The notes under the pieces are model-generated. The model had not been told where the DNA came from and made no database searches. It saw only the letters and a list, made by a program, of their open reading frames with translations. Below, piece after piece: positions 1 through 14,200 of a stretch of DNA of 64,000 nucleotides (its first letter is position 1; each line of letters begins with the position of its first letter). The stretch spans positions 19,007,001 through 19,071,000 of the forward strand of contig CM059587.1 in NCBI GenBank assembly GCA_030407085.1, in the 5' to 3' direction. Both the position numbers and the translations under genes were made by a program. Source of the stretch: Trichopria drosophilae (lineage: Eukaryota; Arthropoda; Insecta; Hymenoptera; Diapriidae).

Positions 1-2020
1 AAATTTACTAAAATTTGTGTACTTTTTACCATAACATTCTGAATTTTTGGCAAAACTAACATTAAACATTCCGGAAAGGTATGATAAAAATAACAAAAAT
101 TGTAGTAAATTTCAGCAAAAAGAATAAGAAATTTTCGCCTGATGCAAGTCTATCCCTTAATAACCACGTGTAATAGTAAAATTTCCAAAGAAAGTTATTT
201 ATTTAATGAAGTTACATATTACGCGAAGCTAGGACAAGGGTAATTCTACTGAAAGCTAATTGCAGCAGAAAAAATTCGTCGGAAATAAACAGATTTATAA
301 TACATGTTTACAAAACCTGAAATTGATAATATTGTGTTTCTGAATTCATTCCATAACTGGATAAAAAAGTGTCGCATGACTGAATATTAATTAATTTTAT
401 AAATAAATTGAAAACATTTTACGTCAAACCAGACACTTTTTGGGCTCGAGGTACCGGATTTGGCCGCTAGTTTTATACGCATTCTTTGGACAAAATAAAT
501 ACAGCAAATAATGTTTTCGTGTTGTTTTTTTTTAAAGTTACAAATAAAACTCCCAGTTTTAAATATTCATAACTACAGTTGTTTTTGTCATACAAACTTG
601 AACTGGTGCTCATATTCAAGCTCAGAACGCGTAATTTCACAAAAAAAAAACAGTGAATTATAAAAAATAAAAAATTCAATATTCTACGAACAAAACTATT
701 TTTAAATGTAGTTGTGAATGTCAACACCGGGAGTTAATACCTTGAACAAAATTTTAGCATAATACATGAAAAATTCTCTACCAATCCTACAAAGTTTCAA
801 AATGGAGAACCGACGGCGTATGTTTTTTTAAAGCATTCGAATTGAACGCTGATGTAATTATAATGATAAATATGCCCACGGATATAAATATTACTCTTTT
901 AGTGTTTTTTTTTTGTAAATAAAACAAGACCACATAAAAAATTTGTTTCGAAACCAATTGAATCAGACATAATTAATCTCTGAAGGTACTTCTCAAACAA
1001 AAAAAAATAACACAAGACCACAAAATTTTTTTGTTCCACAACTTGAATCAAAAGTGGAGGATCTTATAGATTTTTGGTTGCTGAAAATAAATTAGTTGTC
1101 CAAGTTAATTCCTCGTTTCAGGTTTTTTACATATCCTAACCTTAAATTGCCGAAAAGTATATTTTTTAATACTTTTCGGATCAGATATCTTTCAATTCTG
1201 ACGTCATGGGTCAAATCGAATAATGGATCCGTAAAATCTGGTCAAAAATCTATAAGATCCACTATGTTTGATTCAAGTGATCTGGACACAAATTTTTGTT
1301 TGTGGTTCTATGTATTCTAATGAACGAAATATCATTGATCAGTATTTTTTTAAATTTATATAGAAACAAATTTGTTTTAAAAAATAGATTCCATCGGTTC
1401 TCCATTATGCAAATTTCCAAATTTGTAGAGAATTTATCAAGTATTGCAGTAAAGCTTAATTCGAGGTTGTAACTCGCGGTATTCACCTTCAAATTTACAT
1501 TTACAGATTGTTTTGTTCGTAAAAAATGGAATGTTTTATTTTTCACAATTTAAATTTTTTTTTTCGTAAAAGTACATGTTTTGAAGTTCAAAATTATTAG
1601 CACCGATTCAAGTCCGAACGACACAAACAACCATAATTAAGAGTATTTGAAACTGAAAGTGTTTTCCGCTTTCGTCTTTTTTTGTAAATTTTCAACTTGT
1701 TGTAACTTTTAAAATACAGATAAAAAATATTACAAATTTGTTTGTCGTATTTATTTTATTCAAAGTGTCTCGAGTCCGAAAAGTGTTCAGGATGATGTGG
1801 AATCGTTCCTATACGTTTGGTTTCGTCAACTGCTTTCAAATCTTGAATTAAAAATGATGGATAAAAAATATTATTTTAAATTTAAATTCCAAATATTGAC
1901 ACATGACGTAACATTTCGAAAACATAATTTCATTTTTAAAGGAATCAATCTATAATCAACGTATATCCAGGGTTTACAAATTTAAAAAAATGGTCTCTTA
2001 AATGTTATTTATGTGTAAAG
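1..2020. other. AT-rich sequence without a supported gene
   Basis: I see no exon, RNA gene or clear repeat pair here. The short open frames (473-727, 1096-1546) have no recognisable protein pattern and low-complexity composition. The 5' coding exon(s) of the AGXT2-type gene, including its mitochondrial presequence, should lie here or beyond the window edge, but I could not identify them. Confidence 0.5.
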
Positions 2021-2205
2021 GGAGCAGATTACTCGACCATTTTGAATTCTCGTGGATCGGAAGTGTCACCATCTCTCCAGCCATTCTATAAGAAGCCATT
2101 ATTAATACACGAAGGACGTGGACAATGGTTATGGGATCATGAAGGTCGAAGATACCTTGACATGTTTGGAGGAATCGCCACTGTGTCTGTTGGACATTCC
2201 CATCC
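2021..2205 (+). CDS. AGXT2: AGXT2 exon (first visible)
   Basis: Encodes the segment starting near [12 protein letters not shown] and running to GHSHP. It ends in phase 2 at a GTAAGT donor (CC|gtaagt, completed by A at 7852). The 5' edge is uncertain: an AAAG acceptor sits just before 2021, but the frame stays open upstream to 1940 and a second possible acceptor (ATCCAG) ends at 1970. Confidence 0.85.
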
Positions 2206-5200
2206 GTAAGTCGTTTTATCTTTTCATGTTTACGAATCTTAATGAACCGTCAGTATTCGATTAGAACATTTGAGTAATTGATGACATAATTGTACGATTA
2301 AAATCACTTCAGACATTTAAAACAGGCTTAATATTCATTACGACCGATATATCAAATTTCAACATTGAAATTAATTTTTTAAATTATTGTGTAATTTTTT
2401 AATTTATAAAAAAAGACGTCTTTATGAGCTCTTTACGCGTCTTCAATACGGCTGTAAAAGAGCTTATAATGAGTTTTGAAAAGATTTACCGGTTGATTAT
2501 AACAGTTTTCATTTTCACTATAAATTAAATAATATAATTAATCACTAGAAACTTCAATGGTCATAGTTAATAAATATTTTGAATCCTTCCTCTGTACACT
2601 TGTAAAAGCACTTATCATTTTTATAATTATTGTCCATCGTTTGGTTTATACATAAAATGTCGCTCAAGTTCAGTTTTGGATTCGAACGCCACCTAGTATC
2701 TATAGAACAAACTCTAATAATTTACCAAAACAACAGATGATCCGAAATTTTGTATATGAATGATCTGAAGTATACAATGCATAAGATCTGTTCAAGAATT
2801 TTTTAAGAACTTTTTCAAGAGGTCATAAGGAAGACTTCTTTAAAAGCTCGTTTTCTGAAACCAACACAACGGCGTCCACTTTGCTTTGGAAGACTTCTTT
2901 AAGTGACCGATTTCGTTACGTATCTAGAAAGAGCTTTTTAAGACCTCTTCAAGAGGTACGTGCTTTTTTAGACATACACAATATTACTTTGTTTAATTTC
3001 TCTTATTCATATAAGATATCAAAATTCGTTTTTCTTATAAAATATAATGTTTATAGAGTTGACTCGTTTGAAGTTGAAATAGTAATTGTTCGCCTGTTAT
3101 GTTTTTATCAATTCGGTCATTTTAAAAATTGTATAACTCGGGTTAAGAAGTGTTTATCAGTCTTTTTAAACGTACACATGTTGTTCCTGGTTCATTACAC
3201 GACATCGAACCTTTCTCTCGGTGCTGCTTTTACGGCTTGGCCTCTTGACATTTTATTGCGTAATGCGAATGATTAATACACGCCTGTTTATTTACATTTT
3301 TAAAGCGCAAGAACGTAATCTCAAATTCAGACAGAACACTGAATTATACACTTTTTTTACGGTAAACAGACGAAATTATCTTAGAAAATCGGACTAATTG
3401 TAAACACTTTCTATAAATATCGTCCGTGATGCAATATGCGTTTGAATCTAATATGTTTGTCACTTTCATACACCTGCAAAGCAAAAAAAAATATTTTCCG
3501 ATATTACAATTTTAGGATCTACGTGACCGTCGTTTTTAGCATAATTCAGGATTGTCTTTTTATGGAAATGAAATACAATCTTTTTGGTCTTTTTGTTTAT
3601 ATTGAGGTTCATCCAAAAATGCACACAATTTTTTGTAGGTGATTTCAAAATGATTATAATTATCTAAAAGATACGTGGGTGGTCACATTAATATCCCCAC
3701 TCCTGAGCGTTTCAAAACAAACAATGACATTGATTATTATTCTGCATGTTTGCTGGGGAAGTGGTTAAGTGACTATTGTTCATTATATTATTAGAATTTA
3801 TTCAATTTTTGGGTGAATTTCTTTTTAAACCTTGAATAGTCCGGTCAAATTGAAACTTTTAATTTTTATAGAGAGACAACGAATGTGTTCGGTTTTATAA
3901 ATAATAAACATGGTAATACCTCAAAATGAGAAGAAAAAATATTGAAAAGGCAATCTTCCAATATTTGCAAGTATGCTCTTTTGAATGTCGCAGTTGACAT
4001 TCGCTTTGATACGTGTACTAATATAAGTTGCCCTTATTTACGAATGGATTTGTAATAACGTGTTATTCAAATTAGCACGAAAACGGAGTTTTCATCACTG
4101 GAAAAGTTTATGAGCAGAACATGAAATGTTTATTCCTAAAAGATATTAAATAATTTTTTTATATTCATACAGATTATAAAAAAATTGGTGGATTCGTTGG
4201 GGACATTTTTTGCAGTACTCGAAGTTTATTATTTTTTAACTAAAAAAACTTTTGCAAATAAAGAAAATTGAATTAACGAAATTGAAATAAAATATCTATA
4301 ATAAATTTTATAAAATCACAGGTTTAGAAATCTAAATAAAAACAAGTCAGTTGATAATATGAACAACAAAATGTTACGCAATAATCAAAGAGTTAATAAG
4401 ATTAGGTATACTTTTTTGATATGAATAAAAAATTGAGATATTGACTGAAATGAGCTTAAAGTTGCAAAAAGACGGCATATAGTAAAACATCGCGTTTTTC
4501 ACTCTTGACCTTGTAGATGACCTTGTCGGAGTTCTCATCATGATATTCTAGCAGATCGTTCCCAAACAGCAAAAAGACACCTTTAGGAGCTTCTAAGAAG
4601 TCTTGAAATTTGTAAGATATCTTAAATGTTCTTATCGTGATCTTTAAGAAGACTTATTCATCGATTTTAAGACCTCTCAAATACTTATTAAAAAGAGCTC
4701 TTATTTGTGAGCTTTTACATATAAAATAAAGAATTTAAATGAAAAACAAATTTCTGAGAATTATAGATTCTATTTTTGTACCTTAATTATTAATTTATAT
4801 AAATTATACCTCAGTTACTTTTTATCGTTTATATAGTGACATATCAGACAGTAATTGCATTAACAATAGAATGGAGATCAGACAATAATAATAGAAAATT
4901 GTGATATCACTTGCTAAATATCGTGAAAGCATTTATGTTTTTCATTATAACTTATCACTCATTGGTTTGAATATGAGGTAAATATTGCGCAATTTCATTT
5001 TTGGATTCAACTGCCACCTAGTTTCTCTGGAAGGAAACACAGATTTCAACTCTGGCGATCTCTTTACCAAAAGAGAAACGAGATAGTTTAATACCTTCAA
5101 TATAAGACATCTTCGACATTAATATTTTAAGACCGCATAAATAAGACTTCTTTAAGAGGTCGTTTTTTAGATCATAATTATGACCTCTTGAGGAGATCTT

Positions 5201-8200
5201 TTCCGAAATATCTGATATATAATAAATGAGCTTGGAGGACCTCTTTATTTCTGTACGGGTTATAATGATGAATTTGACAATGATGAATGTTAACATAAAG
5301 AACTATGATTAGTATAATATTTCTGATGTTTCCTACCTTCTCGTCAAATGTAAGTATGGCGCGATCTAAATACGATCTGCAGATCTCTCTTATATATAAT
5401 TGCAAGTAAAATAAAGACGCGAGTAGACGTAAAATGTCAAGTAGCAAAATAAAAAATAATTCGGAATGTTCTCATAATGTGTTTTATAAGAGGTCGGATG
5501 CGCCAAATTATAAGGTTTTTCTGAACTTCAAATCATTATGAAATCATTACGACTTCAAGCTCAGAAAAAACTTATAATTTACGCATCGGATCTCTTGTAG
5601 AATACATTATGAGATCATTCTGAACTATGTTTTTATACTGCTATCTAGGTTAAAAAATTACAAAATAAAATAAATTTATCATATGGTACAATATTTATTA
5701 AAATATATTAATATTTTCTAGCATATAGGTACATATAATCAAAGGTCTAAAACTAGAATGCCACCATGAAAATCGCCAACAAGGTCATCTTCAAGGTCAA
5801 CGGTAAAAAAATCGATATTTTGCATTTTTTTTTAAATAGACATCGGACAAAAACAGTTTCAATATCAAAGAATGGTGTATTTTTTATTTATTTTCAGAAG
5901 TACAAAGTAAAGACGCAGACAAAAAAAGATGGAGTTAGTTCTTATTCACAGTCGTAGACTCTTGATTCGGCTAAGAACAAAAAAACTGCATTTTCTGTAT
6001 TAAACACGCAATCAAAAAAAAATCACGTTTTGTCAGTGTTGACCTTGAAGGTAGCCTCAGTAGGTCAAGCAGAAGGATCAGATAACCTGGATTGACGGTA
6101 CCGGATGAAACGGGACACGCCAAGCAGATTGTTCCGATATTCATCCTTGTTTTAAGGCATTATCTTGTGTGACGCTCTATCTCTTTTGAAACTGTGTAAC
6201 GTTAGAAGTGCATTTTTGAACAAAATGCGAAAATCCATAAAACATCCCGTTTTTCCATAGTTCACCTTGAAAATGACCTTGTCGGTGTGTCAGTGATTTT
6301 CATGGCGATATTCATGTTCAGATCACCAAAAACCGATAGGATACCAAGTGCCATATAAATCGGAAGTACATCAGTTTTTCGGAAGTTTATCCTAAAAATC
6401 ATTACCGCTAGTTGAAAAATATGAAACAAATCAGAATAATTCTTCAAGAACTGCAGTATATTACTGGATGTGTTACGTCTTCAATTTTATTTAAATATAG
6501 TATATTTGCTATCTTCTTTATCACATCGTTTTTTTATAATTATGTATAGAATTTACAGAAATGACACCTAAAAAACTCTACAAAAGGCAACAAATTGATA
6601 GCAAATTTATTTCATTTTTTTTTTCAGGGACTTGAAATCATTAAGCGTAAAAAATTTTATTTTTTATCGCTAGACTCAGCCATAAAATTATTTGGTAAGT
6701 TTTCGCTAGAAACATACAAATAGTAAAAAATATAAATTTTATTTTAATTGTTTCTTTTAGTTAAATTAATGTAGCTAAGCTTTACTATTTCCACTGGAAC
6801 AATAAAAAATTAAAAATACAACGAGACAAATTCCATAAACTATCCTTCCGAAACTATCCAACAATTACCTTTACAAAAGTTCATGGGTACTGAGGCGGCC
6901 ACTTAGTGGTACGAAGGAATTTGACCGTAATTCAATTCTCAAGGTCCTTTGAAGGTTTGTTATTTTTATATTGGATTTCCTGTTGTTGATCGTAGAATTT
7001 GGCAGAGTAGGAAAATGTATGCCTAAAATGACTTTTTAAGTTTACTTTAGTGACCTTCATAAATTCAAGGTCAAATGATGAAGTGGTTTTCTCTTTAATC
7101 CTAAAAACCGAGATAATCCTATTACCACGTCGTTGTGCCTGCGTAGTACTAAAGATAGCAAAAAATAATGTGCCCTTGAAATGACCTTGGATATTGGTAA
7201 TAAGGTCAAGGTTGTTGTTATAATTAATGGTAAATTTATCCATTATCGATTTCTTCATATAACAAGTTAGCGGCAAAAAACAACGTTCTTTAAATGACCT
7301 TGAAAAAATAGCATCGGTGTTTTCACAGTAAATGTTAGATATATATACTTATAAAAGCATCGTCACATATCCTCAACATTTATTCTACCATAATATTTAA
7401 AAAACAGGTCATTTTTTTAGCACTTGACCCTGAATTTACCAAAGTCAACAATGCAAATTCCCGCTCTACAGTTCGAAATACGAATTATATTGTTCTAACC
7501 GCCGGAAACATAGTACAGAGCGTACAAAAATAATATATCAAAAAACAGTGAATTAATGATATTTTAAGCTAATGAACAATTTTTCGAAAGAAAGGAAGTA
7601 TTTGTAATTTTCTGCGTTATTTATAGAGGTCCGTATTGAGCAGTACCTCTCACAACGATCAAGAATCTTCTTCGTTTTTCTGTTTTTGATGAATTTGCGA
7701 GTAGATATCCTGCATCACTAACTGAATGAGCTGCATTGAAATATATTTTGTTGTAAAACTCATGCCTAAAGATTACCAAAAATAATTGAATAAATTAATG
7801 AAAATATGGTCAAATTGGCCCTTTAATAGAATTTTTAATTAAATTTGGCAGAAAAATTCTCTCAGCAATGGTGGAACAAATGAAAAAACTTGCTCACACG
7901 ACGACGATTTACATGCATCCTCGTTTTCACGAATACGCCGATAAACTAACCTCTAAAATACCAGGTAATCTAAAATCCGTATATCTGGTGAACAGCGGCT
8001 CTGAAGCAACCGAACTTGCCTTGTTGATGGCGAGGCTCTACACCGGACGACATGAAGTAATTTCCTTGAAAAATTGTTACCATGGCGGAACTCATGTGTC
8101 CGCTGCCACCACGGCAGCTTCGAATTGGAGATATCCTATTGTTCAACCACCTGGACATATCCACGTAAGTTTTTGAAAAAATGTTAAACAATTTTCCACG

Positions 8201-11200
8201 TCGAAAAAAATGATTTCTTTCCGGTATTAGAACTTCGAAATAAGATTTAAGTCGATCTTTCTATAGTTTTCAAAGTTCTTGTAGCTTATTAGTTTTCGAT
8301 ATTTTGGGTCCGAAAATTGTCGAGGGGTTCATCTAAGTTTCGAAAAATATCCCGTGACATTGTAGTGTACCAAGGATTGATCAGGATGTAACTCTGGCGT
8401 TCAGAGTTTTAATAAACACAGGTTGACCTCTTTGTAGTTTATGGGGTCCCTCTTCTCAAGCGGAAATTTATACAACTCTGATCAATTGTAATACTTAGGA
8501 TCAGTGCTTCGATAAAATCTGTCCATGGTTTTCAGGCTTCAGGTTGACTTGACCCCAATTTTTGATAACATATGGTGGGGTTCATCTAGACCTCAACCTA
8601 TTTGACATTGTCTTTTGACGTTGTAACGTAGTTTACTGAGGTCCTGATACCCAGAGATACATCCTCTTTTCAGGAACTATCTGGAATATACAGGTCCACT
8701 TGGACAACAAAATCTACAGAGGTCAACTTAGATATCGTAAACCAAAGTAAGATTGATCTATAGGAACCGTAAACTACTGATTAACTAATAATTTTGGATA
8801 CCGCCATTTGAAAGATCGCTAAAAAATCTATATATCATGTGTTCAACCATTTTCGAGGCCCAAATTTATCCCATCTAGAGAGCTTTAAAAAACTGTTGAA
8901 CAAAGTGTACGTAAGGGTCTTCTGAAGGTTCCAGTATTGTTTTCAGAGACATTTTTGTTATTGTTCCGATATTCCTCGACTACTCCGGAAATATTTTTCA
9001 TAATTCCTGTATATTTCTTTTCTATTTTACTAACCGGAAACAAATACACGGTAAGCCGTTCCAACTATCTCCCTACAGAAAATTCTGAGCCGAGATCTCA
9101 CGCGAGAATTCAGCTGATAATTCCTCTGAGATTTCCGAAAATTCCCCTACTGAAAATTCTGAGTTAAGAATTCAATTTGAGATCTCACATGAGATCTCAC
9201 GTGAGAATGTGAGAACTCAAATGAGATCTCTCGTGAGAACGTGTGAACTCACATGAGAAGTCAGGTGAGAGCTCCACTAAGAACTCGGAAAATTTCGAAA
9301 TGAAAAATTAATTTTACATGATTTGAGATCAGATACATGAGAAATAGTTACAAAAATTTATTTTTCATTTCGGAATCATGTTCACACGAGAGATCTCATT
9401 TGAGTTCTCCCATTCTCATGTGAGATCGCATGTGAATTCTCACAGTGATTTCTTAACTCAGAATTTTCAGTAGGATACTAGTGGCACAATTCTTACTCTA
9501 TATGAATAAAATGAATTTTATCAGATTTGAGATCACATGGGAACTTGTATAAAAAATCCCATGATTGTTAATATGAGAAATCAGCTGAAATATCGACTAA
9601 GACTTTCCTTATATACGAACTCATCTAGATGCCTATTTTGGTACCAGTTCTCATGTGTTTGAACTCAGATCTTGTAAAATTCATTATTCATTTCGGAATT
9701 TTCAGAGATATCAGTGGAGTTCTTATCTGACTTCTCTTGTGAGATCCCATATGAGATTTGACAGTGAATTCTTAGCTGAGAATTGTCAGTAGGGTCTGCC
9801 AAAACATCCATGCTGCAAACAAATTATCCAAGTAATTGTCGAGGGGAATGTGACGAGACACATTTCTCGCTCTTAATCTTTTTCTTCCGCAGCTAAATTT
9901 TCAAGGTCACTTGAAGGTTAGGGCATTTGTTAATGGAATTCTTTATTTTTAAAGATCTCATCAAGATGTAAAGGTACATTTTTTAATCCAAGAAATCCAA
10001 GAAAACGACTGTTTTCAATGACGGTATTTTAATGCTGAATATCATAAAAGACGATATTTTGATGGCTAATGTTTCATTTGCGTATAAAGCACGCAGCAAA
10101 AATCTAGAGAAAATTGCTTTTGTTGGAAAGTAATTATTGCCCATTTTTTAACAACTATACTAACCTAAGTTATTACTTTTCTGTCCTTTAAGTTATGCAT
10201 TACGACGACGCACGTCGATATTTAATTCATAATAACCCAATATCCGTCAAAGTTTAGCGTATCGTCGTGATGATCAATTTAAGAATTTATTCCATCATGG
10301 TATAAAATTCACAAAAATAAACAGCTATAACAGAAACAAAAGCGTAAAGAATACAGTAGAGTCCCGGTATAATTGCGCCTCGCTTCATTTATATCCCAGC
10401 ATATTTGCTGGGTTCCGTCTCGTTACATTTACCTTTCGTCGCTCTCTTTTCCCCCTACCTTGCGGGCTGGGGCCTCAGGAAGGGCCTGCTGTGACGTCAC
10501 GAACATAACGCAACTGACGTTAGTGGGAGAAGCGGCGCTTCCCTTCTTTTGGTAAATGTAACGAGACGAGAGGGGAAGAGAGAAGGAACCAAGTGGGTAA
10601 ATGTACCGGGACACTACTGTACGTATAATATAACAAGATTTAAACATGTTTAAAAGTTGTTGACACCACATTACAATCATGTTAATATTTCAGTATAAAA
10701 AAAGGAATTCAAAAAAATTGCTTTGACGCATAGACCGTAAATATTCATTTTTTAGATGTATGCAAGATTGGGTACACACTTTGCACACGTTGAATTTCTA
10801 TCAGAAAAATATTGTTTAGTAATAATGAAGGAAATGCTTTATAACAAGCAAGTTCTGATGACATTTTCGCAAATATTAATTCATTTTTTTTGCAATATCT
10901 TTTCTTTCTAACGAATTTTTCCATTTTTTTGAACATTGCGAAGAAAATTGCGTAAGAAAGGAATCGTATGAATTCTGATTGGATTGTTTCAAGATATTTA
11001 AATTGCTCTTGTAAATTTATAAGACATTCAGTCCGAAAACGACAAGTCCGAGTTCAATTCTCGGCACATCGAATCTGTCGAGTTCGGGACACATTTTTTT
11101 TTATTTTCAAATAAATAATAAAAAAAATATCATAAAAATTCCAATAGTTTTAAGGATTTCCTCATTATTATTAATAACTTTATACACCATGCTAGCATTA

Positions 11201-14200
11201 CCAAATTTATATTCAAAAATATTATTGTATAATTTTTAATGAAATTGGTAATTTTATATTCTGATTTAATAATTTGTTTTTTTTTTAATAAAAAGTGACT
11301 CCAACGTTGGACATAAATAATAAGTCTGCTATTTTTTTAAACAGCAATAGTCGGCTTACAGCAGCCGCAAAGTTCAATAAATTAATTCATAATTAGTCTC
11401 TTTTCAACATATTGTTTGTATAATTTTTTTTTTGAACCAAAAAACGATGTTTGATTTCTCAGAAATTTTGTAACCATATTTCGCTGAAAAATAAAAGTTT
11501 CGGAACCACATGAGCCAGTTTTCAACGCATGCACTGCTTATATTACATAATCGCAACGTTATCGCTTGAACCAGATTAAAGTATCGCTGGCTTATATGAA
11601 TCGCCTAACAAGAAAATCACCAAAAATGAAAAAAAATGAATGCAAAAAGATGGCTTTTGTTTTAATTTGCAATCACATTTTGTTGAAATCATTTTATCTG
11701 AATATTCGCATAGTAAATCGATACACTTCATATAAAAGTCATAAATAGTCCATAAAGTAATTCGTAAATCGTAACTTAAATTTTATGCAAAGATTAAAAA
11801 AAAATCCTGTCAAAATATATATATACAAATGTATATTGTTTATCTTATCTGTAGCACACATTACAGGAATATATATATTTTTTTTAAAGGTGACCAATCC
11901 CAACGTTTATTCTGGAGCTTGGGGTGGATCTAAATGCCGCGACAGTCCAATTTCGCCTGGAAATCGAAAATGCAATTGTGATCCAGGTAGCTGCACTGCT
12001 TCGGATAAATATTTTTCAGATTTCGAAGACACGTTCACTTATCAACTTCCTAATGATGGCCGAATCGCCGCCTTTATTTCTGAAAGTATTCAGGTAAGTG
12101 TGAAGAATAAATAAAATTTCCTTTTTAATCATAATATTAATATTTCGAACGTTCTTGAAATTGAATGACTAGGGGAGGCGTGGGGTGTACCGCTCACCTA
12201 AGGAAAGTATCGCTTTTAATAAATGCATAAATAATTTTAGATTTGTTTAACGATTGAAATCGATTCTATAAAGCCCCGACAGTAATATACAAGAAGATCT
12301 GAATGTTTACTAACGCTAAACGTATTGAATTATAGAATTTAATAAATATCAAAGATCCAACAGTATCTCCTGTCAATGTGGGTAATACCGCTCACTAAAT
12401 TTAAGTTGTTAAACTTATTCATATGAAATTCAATGATATTATAAATCAATTTGTTGTTAACTCACTTGTGTACATTCAATGTATATGATTAATTACAAGA
12501 AGTTCCATTTCAAATATCCATTATTTTAGTACTTTATGTACATTTATTTGATCAACAATATGTGAAATATGCCATAAACTCTGTGAGCGGTGTTACCCAC
12601 TAACGCGCCGCGTTGAAAAGTAATGAATAATTAAAAGTCAATGTTGTTTTTAGTAGTTTACCAAATACCATTTGGTAATTAACAGTACAACAAGTCTATT
12701 TGTTCATATTTTTTCCCATTGGGTACTAGTAAAAAGATGGAAAACCGTATATTGTAAAGACCAATTCTTATCGTATTTATGTCAACTACGTTACAAAACT
12801 TTCCAATTTTTTTTTAATCAACTTTTAGCAATAAACTATGTAAATTTTTTGTTGAAATTAGATTTTGACATAAAGTTCTTTAGTAAAAAAATATAAAAAA
12901 TAATTTTAACTTAACGGAAGGTTGAGAAATATGAGTGAGCGGAATTACCCACTGAGCGGTACAACCCCCGCCTCCCCTACCCGTTTGTGGGACCAATATA
13001 ATACCAGAGCGCCATCTATAGGTAATACGTCAATGTAAGAAAATAATAGGATAAACATAACAAAAGTGTCGGAAATTAAAATATGCAAACATTGTTTCAC
13101 CTATAATTCTCATAGTTTTTAATTAAAATAATGAAAATTCTCCTTTTAAACGAAAAAAAAACAGGGCGTCGGAGGAACTGTGCAATACCCCAGAGATTAT
13201 TTAAAAAAAGTATATGAACGAGTACATCGAAGCGGAGGACTTTGTATCGCAGACGAAGTGCAAACTGGATTTGGAAGAACCGGAGAATTTTACTGGGGTT
13301 TCGAAGGCCATGGAATAGAACCCGACATAATTACCATGGCAAAAGGAATTGGTAATGGATATCCAATGGGAGCCGTGGTCACAAAACCGGAAATCGCACA
13401 AGCTCTCACCAGAGCAGCACATTTCAACACGTTTGGTGGAAATCCTATCGCTTGTGCAGTCGGTTCTGCTGTTATTGACGTAAGTTGAATAGTATATTTC
13501 GTCACTAGCGCGTAAAGTACGCTTTTACCCACCGAGTGAAATCCACACGAACAAGTAGTCTGCAGGAATGTTGCCAATCCTATATTTTTTGTCATAAATT
13601 CCTGGCAGTGTGCAAAGCGATTTCTTTTACGATTTTTTCTACGACCGCGGGAAATTTTACGCACTAATAAACACGTTTGCTTTACGCACTCCCAGAAATA
13701 GGTAAAATAGTACATTATGCTGCTGGTGCATAAAGTAGTACTTTTGAGTATTTAAAAAAAAACTTTCCGTGCTTTTAAAATCGAACTTAAATCGTATAAA
13801 AAATAATTTTTCCACATATTAAAATCACATAAAAACATAAGTTTTTAATAACATTTGAAAAATGAATATTCGTTTTCAACGTACGAAAAGCGAATTCTAC
13901 TCACATGTAAGAAGAAAGTATTGTAAGGTGAAAGAATAAATGTTTATGACCCCAAAAGACCTTGTCATATGTTTCCGCGTGAATATGCGTAGGAAAGATA
14001 TCGGGATACAAAATATATTAATATATTCAGCATTGAAATACGTTCGTAAATCGTCCATCGAACTACATGAGTAAGCGATATAGCATTCTGAAATCACGCG
14101 ATGATGAATAAAGATTAAATTTTGAAAAATACATTGTCTTGATTTTCACAATATTTCGAAAGTCAAAAGGAACATGTTTTTTCGAATTTGTGAAAATACA

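Larger units (their letters stand above)
2206..7851. other. AGXT2 intron filled with degenerate repeats
   Basis: No exon found. It holds two related repeats (about 2600-2960 and 4990-5260, both with GGATTC-AA-CTGCCACCTAG-type text and AGACTTCTTTAA inverted motifs), a MITE copy at 5438-5650, and a repeat seen twice (about 4490-4550 and 6235-6310) that carries paired TGACCTTG motifs. The 131-residue open frame at 2881-3276 has no recognisable domain and overlaps the repeat. Confidence 0.5.
8165..11889. other. AGXT2 intron (repeats, no exon)
   Basis: Besides the foldbacks at 9071-9794 and the MITE at 10354-10619, it contains a tRNA-like B-box relic at 11030-11100. The rest is AT-rich and featureless by eye. 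Confidence 0.5.

Noticed and set aside
2881..3276. 131-residue open frame on the + strand
   Set aside because: Overlaps a dispersed repeat, shows no domain or splice context and lies inside an AGXT2 intron.
6932..7276. 114-residue open frame on the - strand
   Set aside because: Made of the repeat that carries TGACCTTG motifs; composition and context give no support for a gene.
13290..13715. 141-residue frame on the - strand
   Set aside because: Antisense shadow of the AGXT2 exon at 13165-13479, with repeat sequence beyond it.
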